Shown: positions 1 through 5,955 of the stretch, piece after piece
Layout of the letters: each line of letters starts with the position of its first letter
Position numbering within the stretch: position 1 is the stretch's first letter
Assembly (NCBI GenBank): GCA_021823365.1
Contig: JAKAOD010000026.1
Location: 1 to 13,204, forward strand
Length of the DNA: 13,204 nt
Origin: Actinomycetes bacterium
GTDB taxonomy: Bacteria; Actinomycetota; Acidimicrobiia; Acidimicrobiales; Bog-793
Direction of reading: 5' to 3'
Made by a program: the position numbers and the translations under genes
The notes under the pieces: generated by a model
Databases searched by the model: none
Told to the model about the DNA's origin: nothing
What the model saw: only the letters and a program-made list of their open reading frames with translations

Positions 1-270
1 CTCAACCTCACGGCCGGCGAAGGCGAGGTGTCGAGCGGGCAGCCCGTCCATGCCGCGGACGGCCCGGTCGGCCACGTCTACGGCCTGGTCGTCGGCCCCG
101 GTGGACAGGTGTCCCACGTCCTTCTCGGCGAGGGGCACCTGTGGGGAAAGAAAGAGGTCGCCATCCCGATCGGCGCGGTGAAGCTCGTCGTCGACGACGG
201 CGTCTACCTGACGCTGACGAAGAAGGAGGTCGGCGACCTGCCCCCCGTCGACCTCGAGCGCCTCGCCTGA
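1..270 (+). CDS. PRC-barrel domain protein, 5' end missing
   Basis: This is the C-terminal part of a protein whose frame is already open at base 1. A GTG at 28 could be read as a start, but the residues before it (LNLTAGEGEVSSGQPVHAADG) run smoothly into the domain, so I treat the gene as cut by the window edge. The visible 89 residues look like one PRC-barrel unit: a VHAADGPVGHVYGLVV first strand pair, SHVLLGEGHLWGKKEVAIPIGAV in two pieces, then a strand ending LTLTKKEVGDLPPVD. PRC-barrel proteins are small beta-barrel modules, found for example in the photosynthetic reaction centre H subunit and in RimM; free-standing actinobacterial copies have no settled function. The gene ends 135 bases before the channel gene and shows no link to it. 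Confidence 0.75.
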   Translation, partial: LNLTAGEGEVSSGQPVHAADGPVGHVYGLVVGPGGQVSHVLLGEGHLWGKKEVAIPIGAVKLVVDDGVYLTLTKKEVGDLPPVDLERLA

Positions 271-300
271 GCCCGCCGGTCGTCCTCGGAGGCGAGAGCC

Positions 301-320
301 CGCCGGCCGGAGCGCCGGCG
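301..320. other. Possible GC hairpin in the 271-405 gap
   Basis: CGCCGG at 301-306 can pair with CCGGCG at 315-320 across an 8-base loop. No T-run follows, so it is at best a weak, factor-dependent terminator for the PRC-barrel gene. The rest of the 271-405 gap shows only the AAAGAGAGG ribosome binding site before the channel gene. Confidence 0.2.
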
Positions 321-405
321 CCAGCTCCGAAGGCCCCGGACGAGGACGACCCGCGACCTGCGCGGCCCGGACCGCGGCTACCGTCCCGGCGCAAAGAGAG
401 GACCT

Positions 406-1467
406 ATGCCGCTCTTTCTCGTCAGGCTGCTGACCATCGGACCTCGTCGGCACGCCCTCGTGCTGATCGGCGCTGCGATCTTCTTCATCGTCGCCGGTGG
501 CGCGGCGTTCGCCGAGACGCAGCACCTGCCGGTGACGACGGGCTGGTACTGGGCGATCACCACGGCGACGACCGTAGGTTATGGAGACGTGACCCCGAGG
601 AACGCCTCGGGACGGATCGTCGCTTCACTCGTCATGCTGACGACGATCCCGTTGCTCGCAGGGGCGTTCGCCGTCATCACGGGGTCGGCGGTGACGAGAG
701 GAGTGAGAAGGCTCTTGGACATCGGAGCGAGGTTCCCGGAAGGTTCGTACGTCCTCGTCCTCGGGATGCATCCCGCGATCCCGATCGTGCTGAAGGAGCT
801 CGAGCACGCGGGTGACGCCGTCGTCCTCGTCGCGGACGTCGACCCGTCCACCGTGCCGCACCAGGTCCACCTGATCAAGGGAGACCCCACCTCCGAGAGC
901 GTCCTGGCTCGCGGGCGCCCCGAAGGGGCGTCGAGGGTCCTCATCGCCGCAGAGAGCGACGGGGACGTCCTCGTCACCGCAGTGATGGTGCGCCAGGAGG
1001 CGCCGGCCGTGCCCGTCACCGCGCTGGTGAGCTCGAGCCGTCTCATCCCGGCGCTGAAGGACCTGGGGGTCCTCCAGGTCCTCTCCCCCGACGACCTCAC
1101 GGGGCACACCGTCGCGAAGGGGCTCGAGGCTCCGCACGCCGGCGAGGTGCTCATGCACCTCGTCCGCAGCGACGGGCACCGGCTGGTCGAGCACGAGGTC
1201 GAGGCCGATGAGCCGCCCCGATTGCTCAGCACGGTGCGCGAGTCCCGACGCGAGCTGGTCCTCGGGGTGGTACGCGGCTCGTTCGTGTCCCTCGGCGTCG
1301 CCGACGACCCGGAGGTGCGCCCTGGCGATCTCCTCCTCCTCGTCGAGCCCAACGGCCACCGTGGGCGACCGCACCACGGCGAGCGGACGACACCCGACGC
1401 GCGAGACGGCGCCAGGTTGGGCGACGGCGGGATCAGGCCTTCTTCGTCTCCCAGAAGATCTTTGTGA
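406..1467 (+). CDS. Two-TM potassium channel with RCK/TrkA regulatory region
   Basis: A 353-residue K+ channel subunit, expected to form a membrane tetramer. TM1 lies at about residues 17-36, the pore helix and selectivity filter TTVGYGD at 55-61, and TM2 at about 71-93, with no voltage-sensor helices. From about residue 115 a cytosolic RCK/TrkA-N-like region follows (YVLVLGMHPAIPIVLKEL), then a TrkA-C-like part ending near VRPGDLLLLVEPNG. This is the MthK-like plan. The Rossmann glycine motif is degenerate: only the first Gly of GxGxxG is evident in GMHPAI, so the usual NAD or Ca2+ control may differ. The start is ATG 406 with a purine-rich AGAGAGG 4 bases upstream. The last ~36 residues are Arg/Gly/Asp-rich, lie past the recognisable domain, and overlap the 3' end of sodN on the other strand by 35 bases. 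Confidence 0.85.
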   Translation: MPLFLVRLLTIGPRRHALVLIGAAIFFIVAGGAAFAETQHLPVTTGWYWAITTATTVGYGDVTPRNASGRIVASLVMLTTIPLLAGAFAVITGSAVTRGVRRLLDIGARFPEGSYVLVLGMHPAIPIVLKELEHAGDAVVLVADVDPSTVPHQVHLIKGDPTSESVLARGRPEGASRVLIAAESDGDVLVTAVMVRQEAPAVPVTALVSSSRLIPALKDLGVLQVLSPDDLTGHTVAKGLEAPHAGEVLMHLVRSDGHRLVEHEVEADEPPRLLSTVRESRRELVLGVVRGSFVSLGVADDPEVRPGDLLLLVEPNGHRGRPHHGERTTPDARDGARLGDGGIRPSSSPRRSL

Positions 1468-1852
1468 TCTCGGCGATCTGGTCGAGCAGGCGCTGGCCGA
1501 CCGCGACGTCGGTCGTCTTCTTGGACTCGCCGGCGGTCTTGGTCGCCGCCCAGAAGAGCTCGTGGAGCTGCGGGTACTTCTCGAGGTGCTCGGGCTTGAA
1601 GTAGTCGGTCCACAGCACCCACAGGTGGTGCTTCACCAGCTCGGCTCTCTGCTCCTTGATCTGGATCGCGCGCTCTTTGAACTGCTCGTCGCTGGACGCG
1701 TTGAACTTCTCCTGGATCGACTTGACCGACTCTGCCTCGATGCGTGCCTGCGCGGGGTCGTAGACCCCGCAAGGAAGGTCGCAGTGCGCGTGGGCGACGG
1801 CAGGAGGCCGGATCCGGTCGACGGCGGTGAGCATTCGGTCGAGCATGCGCAT
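1433..1852 (-). CDS. sodN: Nickel superoxide dismutase precursor
   Basis: Converts superoxide to oxygen and hydrogen peroxide using one Ni per subunit; the family forms a cytoplasmic hexamer. The 139-residue precursor has a 22-residue basic leader ending PPAVAHA. It is followed by the nickel hook HCDLPCGVYDPAQ, in which His23, Cys24 and Cys28 correspond to His1, Cys2 and Cys6 of the mature enzyme. Cleavage before His23 would leave 117 residues, matching my memory of Streptomyces NiSOD. Later family blocks are also present: IKEQRAELVKHH, LWTDYFKPEHLEKYPQLHEL and the C-terminal KIFWETKKA. The start at 1852 is set by an AAGGAG 5 bases upstream. The gene is divergent from sodX, the probable leader peptidase, and convergent with the channel gene. 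Expression is probably Ni-responsive as in Streptomyces, but I see no clear operator. Confidence 0.96.
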   Translation of the reverse strand: MRMLDRMLTAVDRIRPPAVAHAHCDLPCGVYDPAQARIEAESVKSIQEKFNASSDEQFKERAIQIKEQRAELVKHHLWVLWTDYFKPEHLEKYPQLHELFWAATKTAGESKKTTDVAVGQRLLDQIAEITKIFWETKKA

Positions 1853-1857
1853 GGGGG

Positions 1858-1863
1858 CTCCTT
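1858..1863 (-). promoter_or_regulatory. Strong ribosome binding site of sodN
   Basis: AAGGAG on the minus strand (CTCCTT on plus), 5 bases before the ATG at 1852. It fixes the sodN start at the first Met of MRMLDRM over the Met two codons later. Confidence 0.8.
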
Positions 1864-1919
1864 TTCGTCCGGCACGGGGGTGGCCTGTCGTGCACAGTGG
1901 GGGGATGTCCGTTGCGTGC

Positions 1920-1925
1920 AGACTA
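1920..1925 (-). promoter_or_regulatory. Possible -10 element of sodN
   Basis: TAGTCT on the minus strand would place a transcript start near 1913 and give sodN a leader of about 60 bases. No good -35 is visible, so this is weak. The 1853-2003 space between the divergent genes must hold the promoters of sodN and sodX. Confidence 0.25.
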
Positions 1926-2003
1926 TCGAGCCGGCCCCGTGGCCGGCGCAGCGGCCGCCGCCGAGGGGACGAGCGGCGGCGGGGCGACGGCGTGGCGTGC
2001 TCG

Positions 2004-2525
2004 ATGCGGCGCTCCGTCCCACCTGCGCACCGGGCCGTCCGGCTTCGAGCCCGGCGGCTCGTCCGGCGGCTCGCCACCCTCTTCGTGGCGGGAGTGGTCG
2101 GGTCGACCGTGGTCGGCGCGCTCGGGCTCGTCGCGGCGGCGGTGGTCGGCGTCCGGCGCGGCACGCGCCGGGTCGTGGTCGAGGGGCGGAGCATGATGCC
2201 GGCCTTCGACCCCGGTGACCGGCTGCTCGTCGTGCGGCTGCCGCGGTGGTGGCCGCTCTGGCCCGGCGACGTCGTCGCGCTCAGCGATCCACGCGAGCCG
2301 GGCCGCCTTCTCGTGAAGCGCGTCCGTGCCGCCGGCGAGGTGTGGGTGACCGTCATCGGCGACAATGCCGCCGAGAGCACCGACAGCAGGAGCTTCGGGC
2401 CCGTCGACCGGCTCGACGTGTGGGGACGTGCCTGCTATCGCTACGCCCCCCGCGGCCGGGCCGGCCCCGTGAAGCGGACGCCGCCTTCCGGGAGCGCCAC
2501 GAACGGTGGGCACCCCGGCCCCTGA
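2004..2525 (+). CDS. sodX: SodX-like S26 signal peptidase (NiSOD maturation protease)
   Basis: A type-I signal peptidase (S26) homologue that most likely removes the leader of pro-NiSOD to expose His1 for nickel binding. One TM segment is predicted near the N-terminus (LATLFVAGVVGSTVVGALGL). The catalytic Ser63 sits in VVVEGRSMMPAFDPGDRLLV and the general base Lys105 in GRLLVKRVRA, followed by the S26 box GDNAAESTDSRSFGPV and a last strand DVWGRACYRYAPRG. The frame is open further upstream, with other starts at ATG 1905 and GTG 1992. I chose ATG 2004 because the first codons after 1905 include GTT, AGA and CTA, unlike local codon use, and because sodN needs promoter space there. This start gives 173 residues. 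The role rests on family membership plus its position beside sodN; the divergent layout differs from the sodN-sodX tandem I recall in streptomycetes. Confidence 0.85.
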   Translation: MRRSVPPAHRAVRLRARRLVRRLATLFVAGVVGSTVVGALGLVAAAVVGVRRGTRRVVVEGRSMMPAFDPGDRLLVVRLPRWWPLWPGDVVALSDPREPGRLLVKRVRAAGEVWVTVIGDNAAESTDSRSFGPVDRLDVWGRACYRYAPRGRAGPVKRTPPSGSATNGGHPGP

Positions 2526-2538
2526 GCGTGCCCCCCAG

Positions 2539-2544
2539 TACGCT
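2539..2544 (+). promoter_or_regulatory. -10-like TACGCT before the XRE gene
   Basis: TACGCT ends 6 bases before ATG 2551, and no ribosome binding site lies between, so the transcript probably begins at or next to the start codon (leaderless). No convincing -35 is seen. Confidence 0.5.
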
Positions 2545-2550
2545 CGAACG

Positions 2551-2973
2551 ATGGCACGGGACCCCGTCGACCGCTGGCGCGACCTGGGATCGTTCATCCG
2601 GGAGCAGCGCGCTGGCGCCCGCTTGTCGCTGCGGCGGCTGTCGGAGCTCGCGGGCGTCTCGAACCCGTACTTGAGCCAGATCGAACGCGGGCTCCGCCGC
2701 CCGTCGGCGGACATCCTCCACCAGATCGCGAAGGCGCTGCGGATCTCCGCCGAGACCCTCTACGTGCAGGCCGGCATCCTCGACCCGCCCGGCGACGACA
2801 CGGACCTGGTCGCCCACATCCGCGCCGACCCGCATCTCGCGGAGAGCCAGAAGCAGGCGCTGGTGGAGATCTACCGGTCGTTCTGCCACGGCCGCGACCC
2901 CGACGACGGCGGCTCCGGCCCGACGGCCGGGCTGGAGAGCCCGCCAGGAGGGGCCGCGGGGGGTGGCCGCTAG
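2551..2973 (+). CDS. XRE-family helix-turn-helix regulator
   Basis: A 140-residue DNA-binding protein. The Cro/C1-type HTH spans about residues 10-68: LGSFIREQRAGARLSLRRLS, then ELAGVSNPYLSQIERGLRRP as the turn and recognition helix, then SADILHQIAKALRISAETLY. After it comes YVQAGILDPPG and a short helical segment (AESQKQALVEIYRSF) that could dimerise or bind a ligand. The tail is Gly/Pro-rich and disordered. It resembles mycobacterial Rv0474-type regulators in sequence and gene order (from memory). The frame is open back to a GTG at 2506, but I chose ATG 2551 because homology begins there and a TACGCT element lies 6 bases before it. The target genes are unknown. Its TAG stop is also the first half of the -10-like element of the next gene. 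Confidence 0.88.
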   Translation: MARDPVDRWRDLGSFIREQRAGARLSLRRLSELAGVSNPYLSQIERGLRRPSADILHQIAKALRISAETLYVQAGILDPPGDDTDLVAHIRADPHLAESQKQALVEIYRSFCHGRDPDDGGSGPTAGLESPPGGAAGGGR

Positions 2974-2976
2974 GCT
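2971..2976 (+). promoter_or_regulatory. -10-like TAGGCT before the glycosyltransferase gene
   Basis: TAGGCT lies 9 bases before ATG 2986 and begins with the stop codon of the XRE gene. No Shine-Dalgarno sequence intervenes beyond a short GGGG, so a leaderless or nearly leaderless transcript is likely. Confidence 0.45.
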
Positions 2977-2985
2977 CATCGGGGC

Positions 2986-4269
2986 ATGCGCCGTCTCGCG
3001 ATGCTCTCCTTCCACACCTCCCCCCTCGCCCAACCAGGGACGGGCGACGGCGGCGGCATGAACGTGTACGTCCGCGAGCTCGCGACGGCGCTCGCACGGA
3101 CGGGCGTCTGCTGCGACGTGTTCACCCGCAGCTACGACCGTGACCTTCCCCTCGCGGTGGACGTCGAGCCGGGGTTTCGCGTGCACCACGTCCGGGCAGG
3201 CCGTGAGGCTCCGCTCACCAAGGAGGCGCTCCCCGACGTCGTGGACGAGTTCACCGGGCGGGTGCTCGAGCTGATGGCCGGCGACGCCGGCCTGCCGCTC
3301 GTCGACCAGGACGCCGGGCCGTTCGAGGCGGTGCACGCGAACTACTGGCTCTCGGGCCTCTCGGGTCACGCGATCAAGCACGAGCTGGACCTCCCGCTCG
3401 TGTCCACGTTCCACACGCTCGACCGGGTGAAGGCCGAGCTCGTGCCCGAAGAGGTGGAGGCGGACATGCCGCACCGACGCGCAGAGGCGGAGGCGGCGAT
3501 CATCGCCTGCTCCGACGCCGTGCTCGCGTCGTGCAGCGTGGAGGCCGACCAGATCGTGGAGCTCTACGGCGCCGACCCGGCGCGCATCTCGGTGGTGGCC
3601 CCGGGGGTCGACCACGCGTTCTTCGGGCCGGGGTTCCGCCGCCAGGCACGCCGCGCGCTCGGGCTCCCGCCCGACGGGACCGTGCTCCTCACGGTCGGTC
3701 GCATCCAGCCGCTGAAGGGCATCGACGTGGCCGTCCGCGCCCTCGCCTCCCTGTGTGCTTCCGGCGAGGAAGCTCGTGGCGCCCCCTTCCGGCTCGTGGT
3801 GGTGGGTGGCCCGAGCGGGCCCCACGGCGACGAGGAGCACGCCCGGCTCCTCCGGCTCGTCGACGAGCTCGGGGTCGAGCGCCACGTCTCGCTCGTCCCT
3901 CCCCAACCGCACGAGCTGCTCTCGACCTACTACCGCGCCGCCGACGTGTGCCTCGTGCCGAGCCGCTCGGAGTCCTTCGGGCTCGTCGCGCTGGAGGCGG
4001 CTGCGTGCGGCACCCCGGTCGTCGCGTCCGCGGTCGGCGGCCTCACCACGCTGGTCGACGACGGGCGGACCGGCTTCCTCGTCGAGCCGTCGGACCCCGA
4101 GGCGTTCGCCCGCTGTGTCCGCCACATCGCCGCCGAGCCGCTCGCCGCGGAGCGCCAGTCGACCGCCGCGGTGCTGCGCGCGCGGCGCTACACGTGGCGC
4201 AGCGCGGCGGCGGGCCTGCGCGCGATCCACGACGAGCTGCTCACGGGGCGCCTCGTCGAGTGCTCCTAG
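2986..4269 (+). CDS. mshA: MshA-like glycosyltransferase (mycothiol synthesis)
   Basis: A 427-residue retaining GT-B (GT4) glycosyltransferase. MshA joins UDP-GlcNAc to 1-L-myo-inositol 1-phosphate, the first step of mycothiol synthesis in the cytoplasm. The N-terminal domain opens with FHTSPLAQPGTGDGGGMNVY, nearly the MshA signature, and contains NYWLSGLSGHA. The C-terminal, donor-binding domain carries VGRIQPLKGIDVAVRA, VVVGGPSGPHG and SRSESFGLVALEAAACGTPV, with the E-x7-E pair at Glu329 and Glu337. The length is close to that of mycobacterial MshA. A downstream ybjN gene 15 bases away matches the mshA-ybjN pairing I recall from mycobacteria. The other mycothiol genes (mshB, mshC, mshD) are not here, so a related inositol-phosphate or sucrose-phosphate-type transferase cannot be excluded. 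The start is ATG 2986; ATG 3001 is an alternative. Confidence 0.85.
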   Translation: MRRLAMLSFHTSPLAQPGTGDGGGMNVYVRELATALARTGVCCDVFTRSYDRDLPLAVDVEPGFRVHHVRAGREAPLTKEALPDVVDEFTGRVLELMAGDAGLPLVDQDAGPFEAVHANYWLSGLSGHAIKHELDLPLVSTFHTLDRVKAELVPEEVEADMPHRRAEAEAAIIACSDAVLASCSVEADQIVELYGADPARISVVAPGVDHAFFGPGFRRQARRALGLPPDGTVLLTVGRIQPLKGIDVAVRALASLCASGEEARGAPFRLVVVGGPSGPHGDEEHARLLRLVDELGVERHVSLVPPQPHELLSTYYRAADVCLVPSRSESFGLVALEAAACGTPVVASAVGGLTTLVDDGRTGFLVEPSDPEAFARCVRHIAAEPLAAERQSTAAVLRARRYTWRSAAAGLRAIHDELLTGRLVECS

Positions 4270-4284
4270 CGCGGGGCCGCTGAC

Positions 4285-4785
4285 GTGCCGCTCGTCGATC
4301 TGACGGGCGGGGAGGAGCTCGCTGCGGTCGCGGCGCGCGTCGACGCCTGGGTCGCTCGCGAGCTCTCGGGTGCGGGCAGCTTCGGCCTCGTCGCCGCAGA
4401 GCGCCAGGACGTGACCGACCGCACGGCGTCGCACCGGTGGTACCTGCGGTTCCGCGGGGAGGAGAAGGACTTCATCACGGTCTGGCTCACGCTCCGCCAG
4501 CGCACCCTCCATCACGAGGCCCAGTTCATGCCGGCGCCCGAGGAGCACCGCGAGGAGGTCTTCGCGTACCTCCTGCGCCGCAACGCCGACCTGTTCGGCA
4601 TGGCGTTCTGCCTCGGCCCCGAGGACGCCGTCTACCTGGTGGGGCGGGTCCCTGCCGGGCTGGTCGACGACGACGAGCTCGACCGGATCGCGGGCTCCTC
4701 GATCGTCTACGTCGACGACCACTACCCGACCGCGATGACGCTTGCCCACCCGGCCCACTACCGTCGCAGGCCCCGCGGGCGCTGA
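4285..4785 (+). CDS. YbjN-domain protein
   Basis: A 166-residue soluble protein of the YbjN family, related in fold to type III secretion chaperones. No enzymatic function is established. The body matches the actinobacterial form that follows mshA: WYLRFRGEEKDFITVWLTLR, then a QFMPAPEEHREEVFAYLLRR block, NADLFGMAFCLGPEDAVYLV, and an acidic hinge before IVYVDDHYPTAMTL. The C-terminus is basic (YRRRPRGR). No TM segment or signal peptide is seen. The GTG start at 4285 follows the mshA stop by 15 bases, so the two are probably co-transcribed. A chaperone-like or regulatory role linked to the thiol pathway would be only guilt by association. Confidence 0.8.
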   Translation: MPLVDLTGGEELAAVAARVDAWVARELSGAGSFGLVAAERQDVTDRTASHRWYLRFRGEEKDFITVWLTLRQRTLHHEAQFMPAPEEHREEVFAYLLRRNADLFGMAFCLGPEDAVYLVGRVPAGLVDDDELDRIAGSSIVYVDDHYPTAMTLAHPAHYRRRPRGR

Positions 4786-4812
4786 GCGGCGGGCGTACCG
4801 GGCGCTCGGCGG

Positions 4813-4818
4813 TACGGT
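4813..4818 (+). promoter_or_regulatory. -10-like TACGGT before proC
   Basis: TACGGT ends 6 bases before ATG 4825 with no ribosome binding site in between, the same geometry as the XRE gene; a leaderless proC transcript is likely. Confidence 0.45.
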
Positions 4819-4824
4819 TGGTGC

Positions 4825-5631
4825 ATGGGCGCATCGCTCGTCGTCGCAGGAGGAGGGCGGATGGGCGGAGCGCTCGTGACCGGCCTCCTCACCAGAGGCG
4901 GATGGTCGGCGGAGGAGCTCGCCGTCGTCGAGCCGGACCCGGCCCGCCGCGCCGACCTGGAGGCCGCCCACCCCGGCATCTGCGTCGTCGAGGCGCCCTC
5001 GCCGTCGCTCGCGGACCCCGAAGGGGGCGCGGTGCTCGCCGTGAAGCCCGAGGTGGCCGAGCCGGTGTGCCGGGCCCTCGGCGCGGCGGGGGTGCGCCGT
5101 GTCCTCTCCGTCGTCGCCGGCATGCCGTCGGCCCGCCTGGAGGCGGTCCTGCCCGGCGGGGCCGCCGTCGTTCGGGCGATGCCGAACATGCCCGCGCTGG
5201 TGGGCGCGGGGGTGAGCGCGCTCTCCGGGGGGGGCAACGCCCAGGCCGCGGACCTCGCGTGGGCCGAGCGGGTGCTCGGCGCCGTCGGGGTCGTCGTCCG
5301 GGTGCCCGAGCGCCAGCTGGACGCCGTGACCGCCCTGTCGGGCTCGGGCCCTGCGTACCTGTTCCTCGTGGTCGAGGCGCTGGTGGAGGCAGGCGTGCTC
5401 GCCGGGCTGCCCCGCGAGCTCAGCTCGACCCTCGTCGTCGAGACGGTGAAAGGCGCCGCGGCCCTCCTCGACCGGCAGGGCGCGGCCCCCGAGACGTTGC
5501 GCGCGGACGTCACCTCGCCAGGGGGCACCACCGCTGCGGGCCTCCGTGCGCTCGAGGCCCGAGGCGTGCGCTCGGCCTTCCTGGAGGCGGTGCTGGCCGC
5601 CGCCGAGCGGTCCCGCGCGCTCGCACGCTGA
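4825..5631 (+). CDS. proC: Pyrroline-5-carboxylate reductase
   Basis: Reduces 1-pyrroline-5-carboxylate to L-proline with NAD(P)H, the last step of proline synthesis. At 268 residues it has the usual family length. The N-terminal Rossmann fold begins VVAGGGRMGGAL (Gly9, Gly10 and Gly11, then Met13-Gly14), followed by VLAVKPE at the end of a later strand and VRAMPNMPALVGAG. The C-terminal helical dimerisation and substrate domain has VTALSGSGPAYLFLVVEALV from residue 168, then VETVKGAAALL and the signature DVTSPGGTTAAGL. All expected motifs are intact. It begins 39 bases after the ybjN gene, with its own promoter-like element. A small HTH gene follows, as after proC (Rv0500/Rv0500A) in mycobacteria. 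Confidence 0.96.
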   Translation: MGASLVVAGGGRMGGALVTGLLTRGGWSAEELAVVEPDPARRADLEAAHPGICVVEAPSPSLADPEGGAVLAVKPEVAEPVCRALGAAGVRRVLSVVAGMPSARLEAVLPGGAAVVRAMPNMPALVGAGVSALSGGGNAQAADLAWAERVLGAVGVVVRVPERQLDAVTALSGSGPAYLFLVVEALVEAGVLAGLPRELSSTLVVETVKGAAALLDRQGAAPETLRADVTSPGGTTAAGLRALEARGVRSAFLEAVLAAAERSRALAR

Positions 5632-5662
5632 GGGCGGGACCCTGAAGGGGAGGGGACCTCTG

Positions 5663-5685
5663 CCCGCTTTCGCCGCGAAGGCGGG
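5663..5685. other. Inverted repeat between proC and the HTH gene
   Basis: CCCGCTTT (5663-5670) pairs with AAGGCGGG (5678-5685) across a 7-base loop, 8 pairs including one G-U. No T-run follows. It may be a proC terminator or, since it ends 6 bases before a TACAGT -10-like element and covers the -35 zone, an operator of the HTH gene. Confidence 0.35.
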
Positions 5686-5691
5686 AGGGCG

Positions 5692-5711
5692 TACAGTCCT
5701 CTCCGGAGGAG
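5692..5711 (+). promoter_or_regulatory. TACAGT -10 and GGAGGAG ribosome binding site of the HTH gene
   Basis: TACAGT at 5692-5697 and GGAGGAG at 5705-5711. Unlike the leaderless-looking genes here, this -10 is 26 bases from the GTG at 5724 and a strong Shine-Dalgarno lies between. The Shine-Dalgarno-to-start gap of 12 bases is long. Confidence 0.4.
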
Positions 5712-5723
5712 AAGTCGGAAACC

Positions 5724-5927
5724 GTGGCAACGCAGCCAGTCGAAGGGACCCAGAGCCGGTTCATGACCGTGGGGGAGGTTGCCTCGGTCCTGCGCGTCTC
5801 GAACATGACCGTGTACCGCCTCATCAACTCCGGGGAGCTGCCCGCGGTGCGTATCGGCCGGTCGTTCCGGCTGCGCAGCGAGGACTTCGACCGGTACCTC
5901 GCCGACCGGTTCACCAAGGCGGGTTGA
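5724..5927 (+). CDS. Small excisionase/BldC-type helix-turn-helix protein
   Basis: A 67-residue DNA-binding protein with a MerR-like winged HTH of the excisionase type. Residues 14-60 read FMTVGEVASVLRVSNMTVYR, then LINSGELPAVRIGRSFRLRS and EDFDRYLADRF. The first 13 residues are a short polar tail. It closely resembles the Rv0500A-type protein next to mycobacterial proC (from memory) and is in the same size class as Streptomyces BldC. This context argues for a chromosomal regulator or architectural protein, not a phage excisionase; no integrase is near. The GTG start at 5724 is supported by GGAGGAG upstream although the gap is 12 bases; ATG 5764 would cut to the first domain residue. The SAM hydrolase homologue starts 28 bases after its stop and may be co-transcribed. 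Confidence 0.85.
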   Translation: MATQPVEGTQSRFMTVGEVASVLRVSNMTVYRLINSGELPAVRIGRSFRLRSEDFDRYLADRFTKAG

Positions 5928-5955
5928 ACCTCCTGAGCACGGGTTGCCGGTCGCG

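Noticed and set aside
1905..2003. ATG 1905 as the sodX start
   Set aside because: The only ribosome-binding-like G-run abuts the ATG, the first codons are rare types for this genome, and the stretch is needed as promoter space for sodN. It remains possible.
2353..5730. A minus-strand open frame of more than 1,100 codons
   Set aside because: It is antisense to sodX, XRE, mshA, ybjN and proC, all of which have clear homology. Its predicted product is Arg/Gly/Ala-rich with no recognisable domain; long antisense frames are expected at this GC content.
5724..5927. Phage or plasmid excisionase marking a mobile element
   Set aside because: No integrase, attachment-site repeats or composition change nearby; the gene sits beside proC as in mycobacteria.
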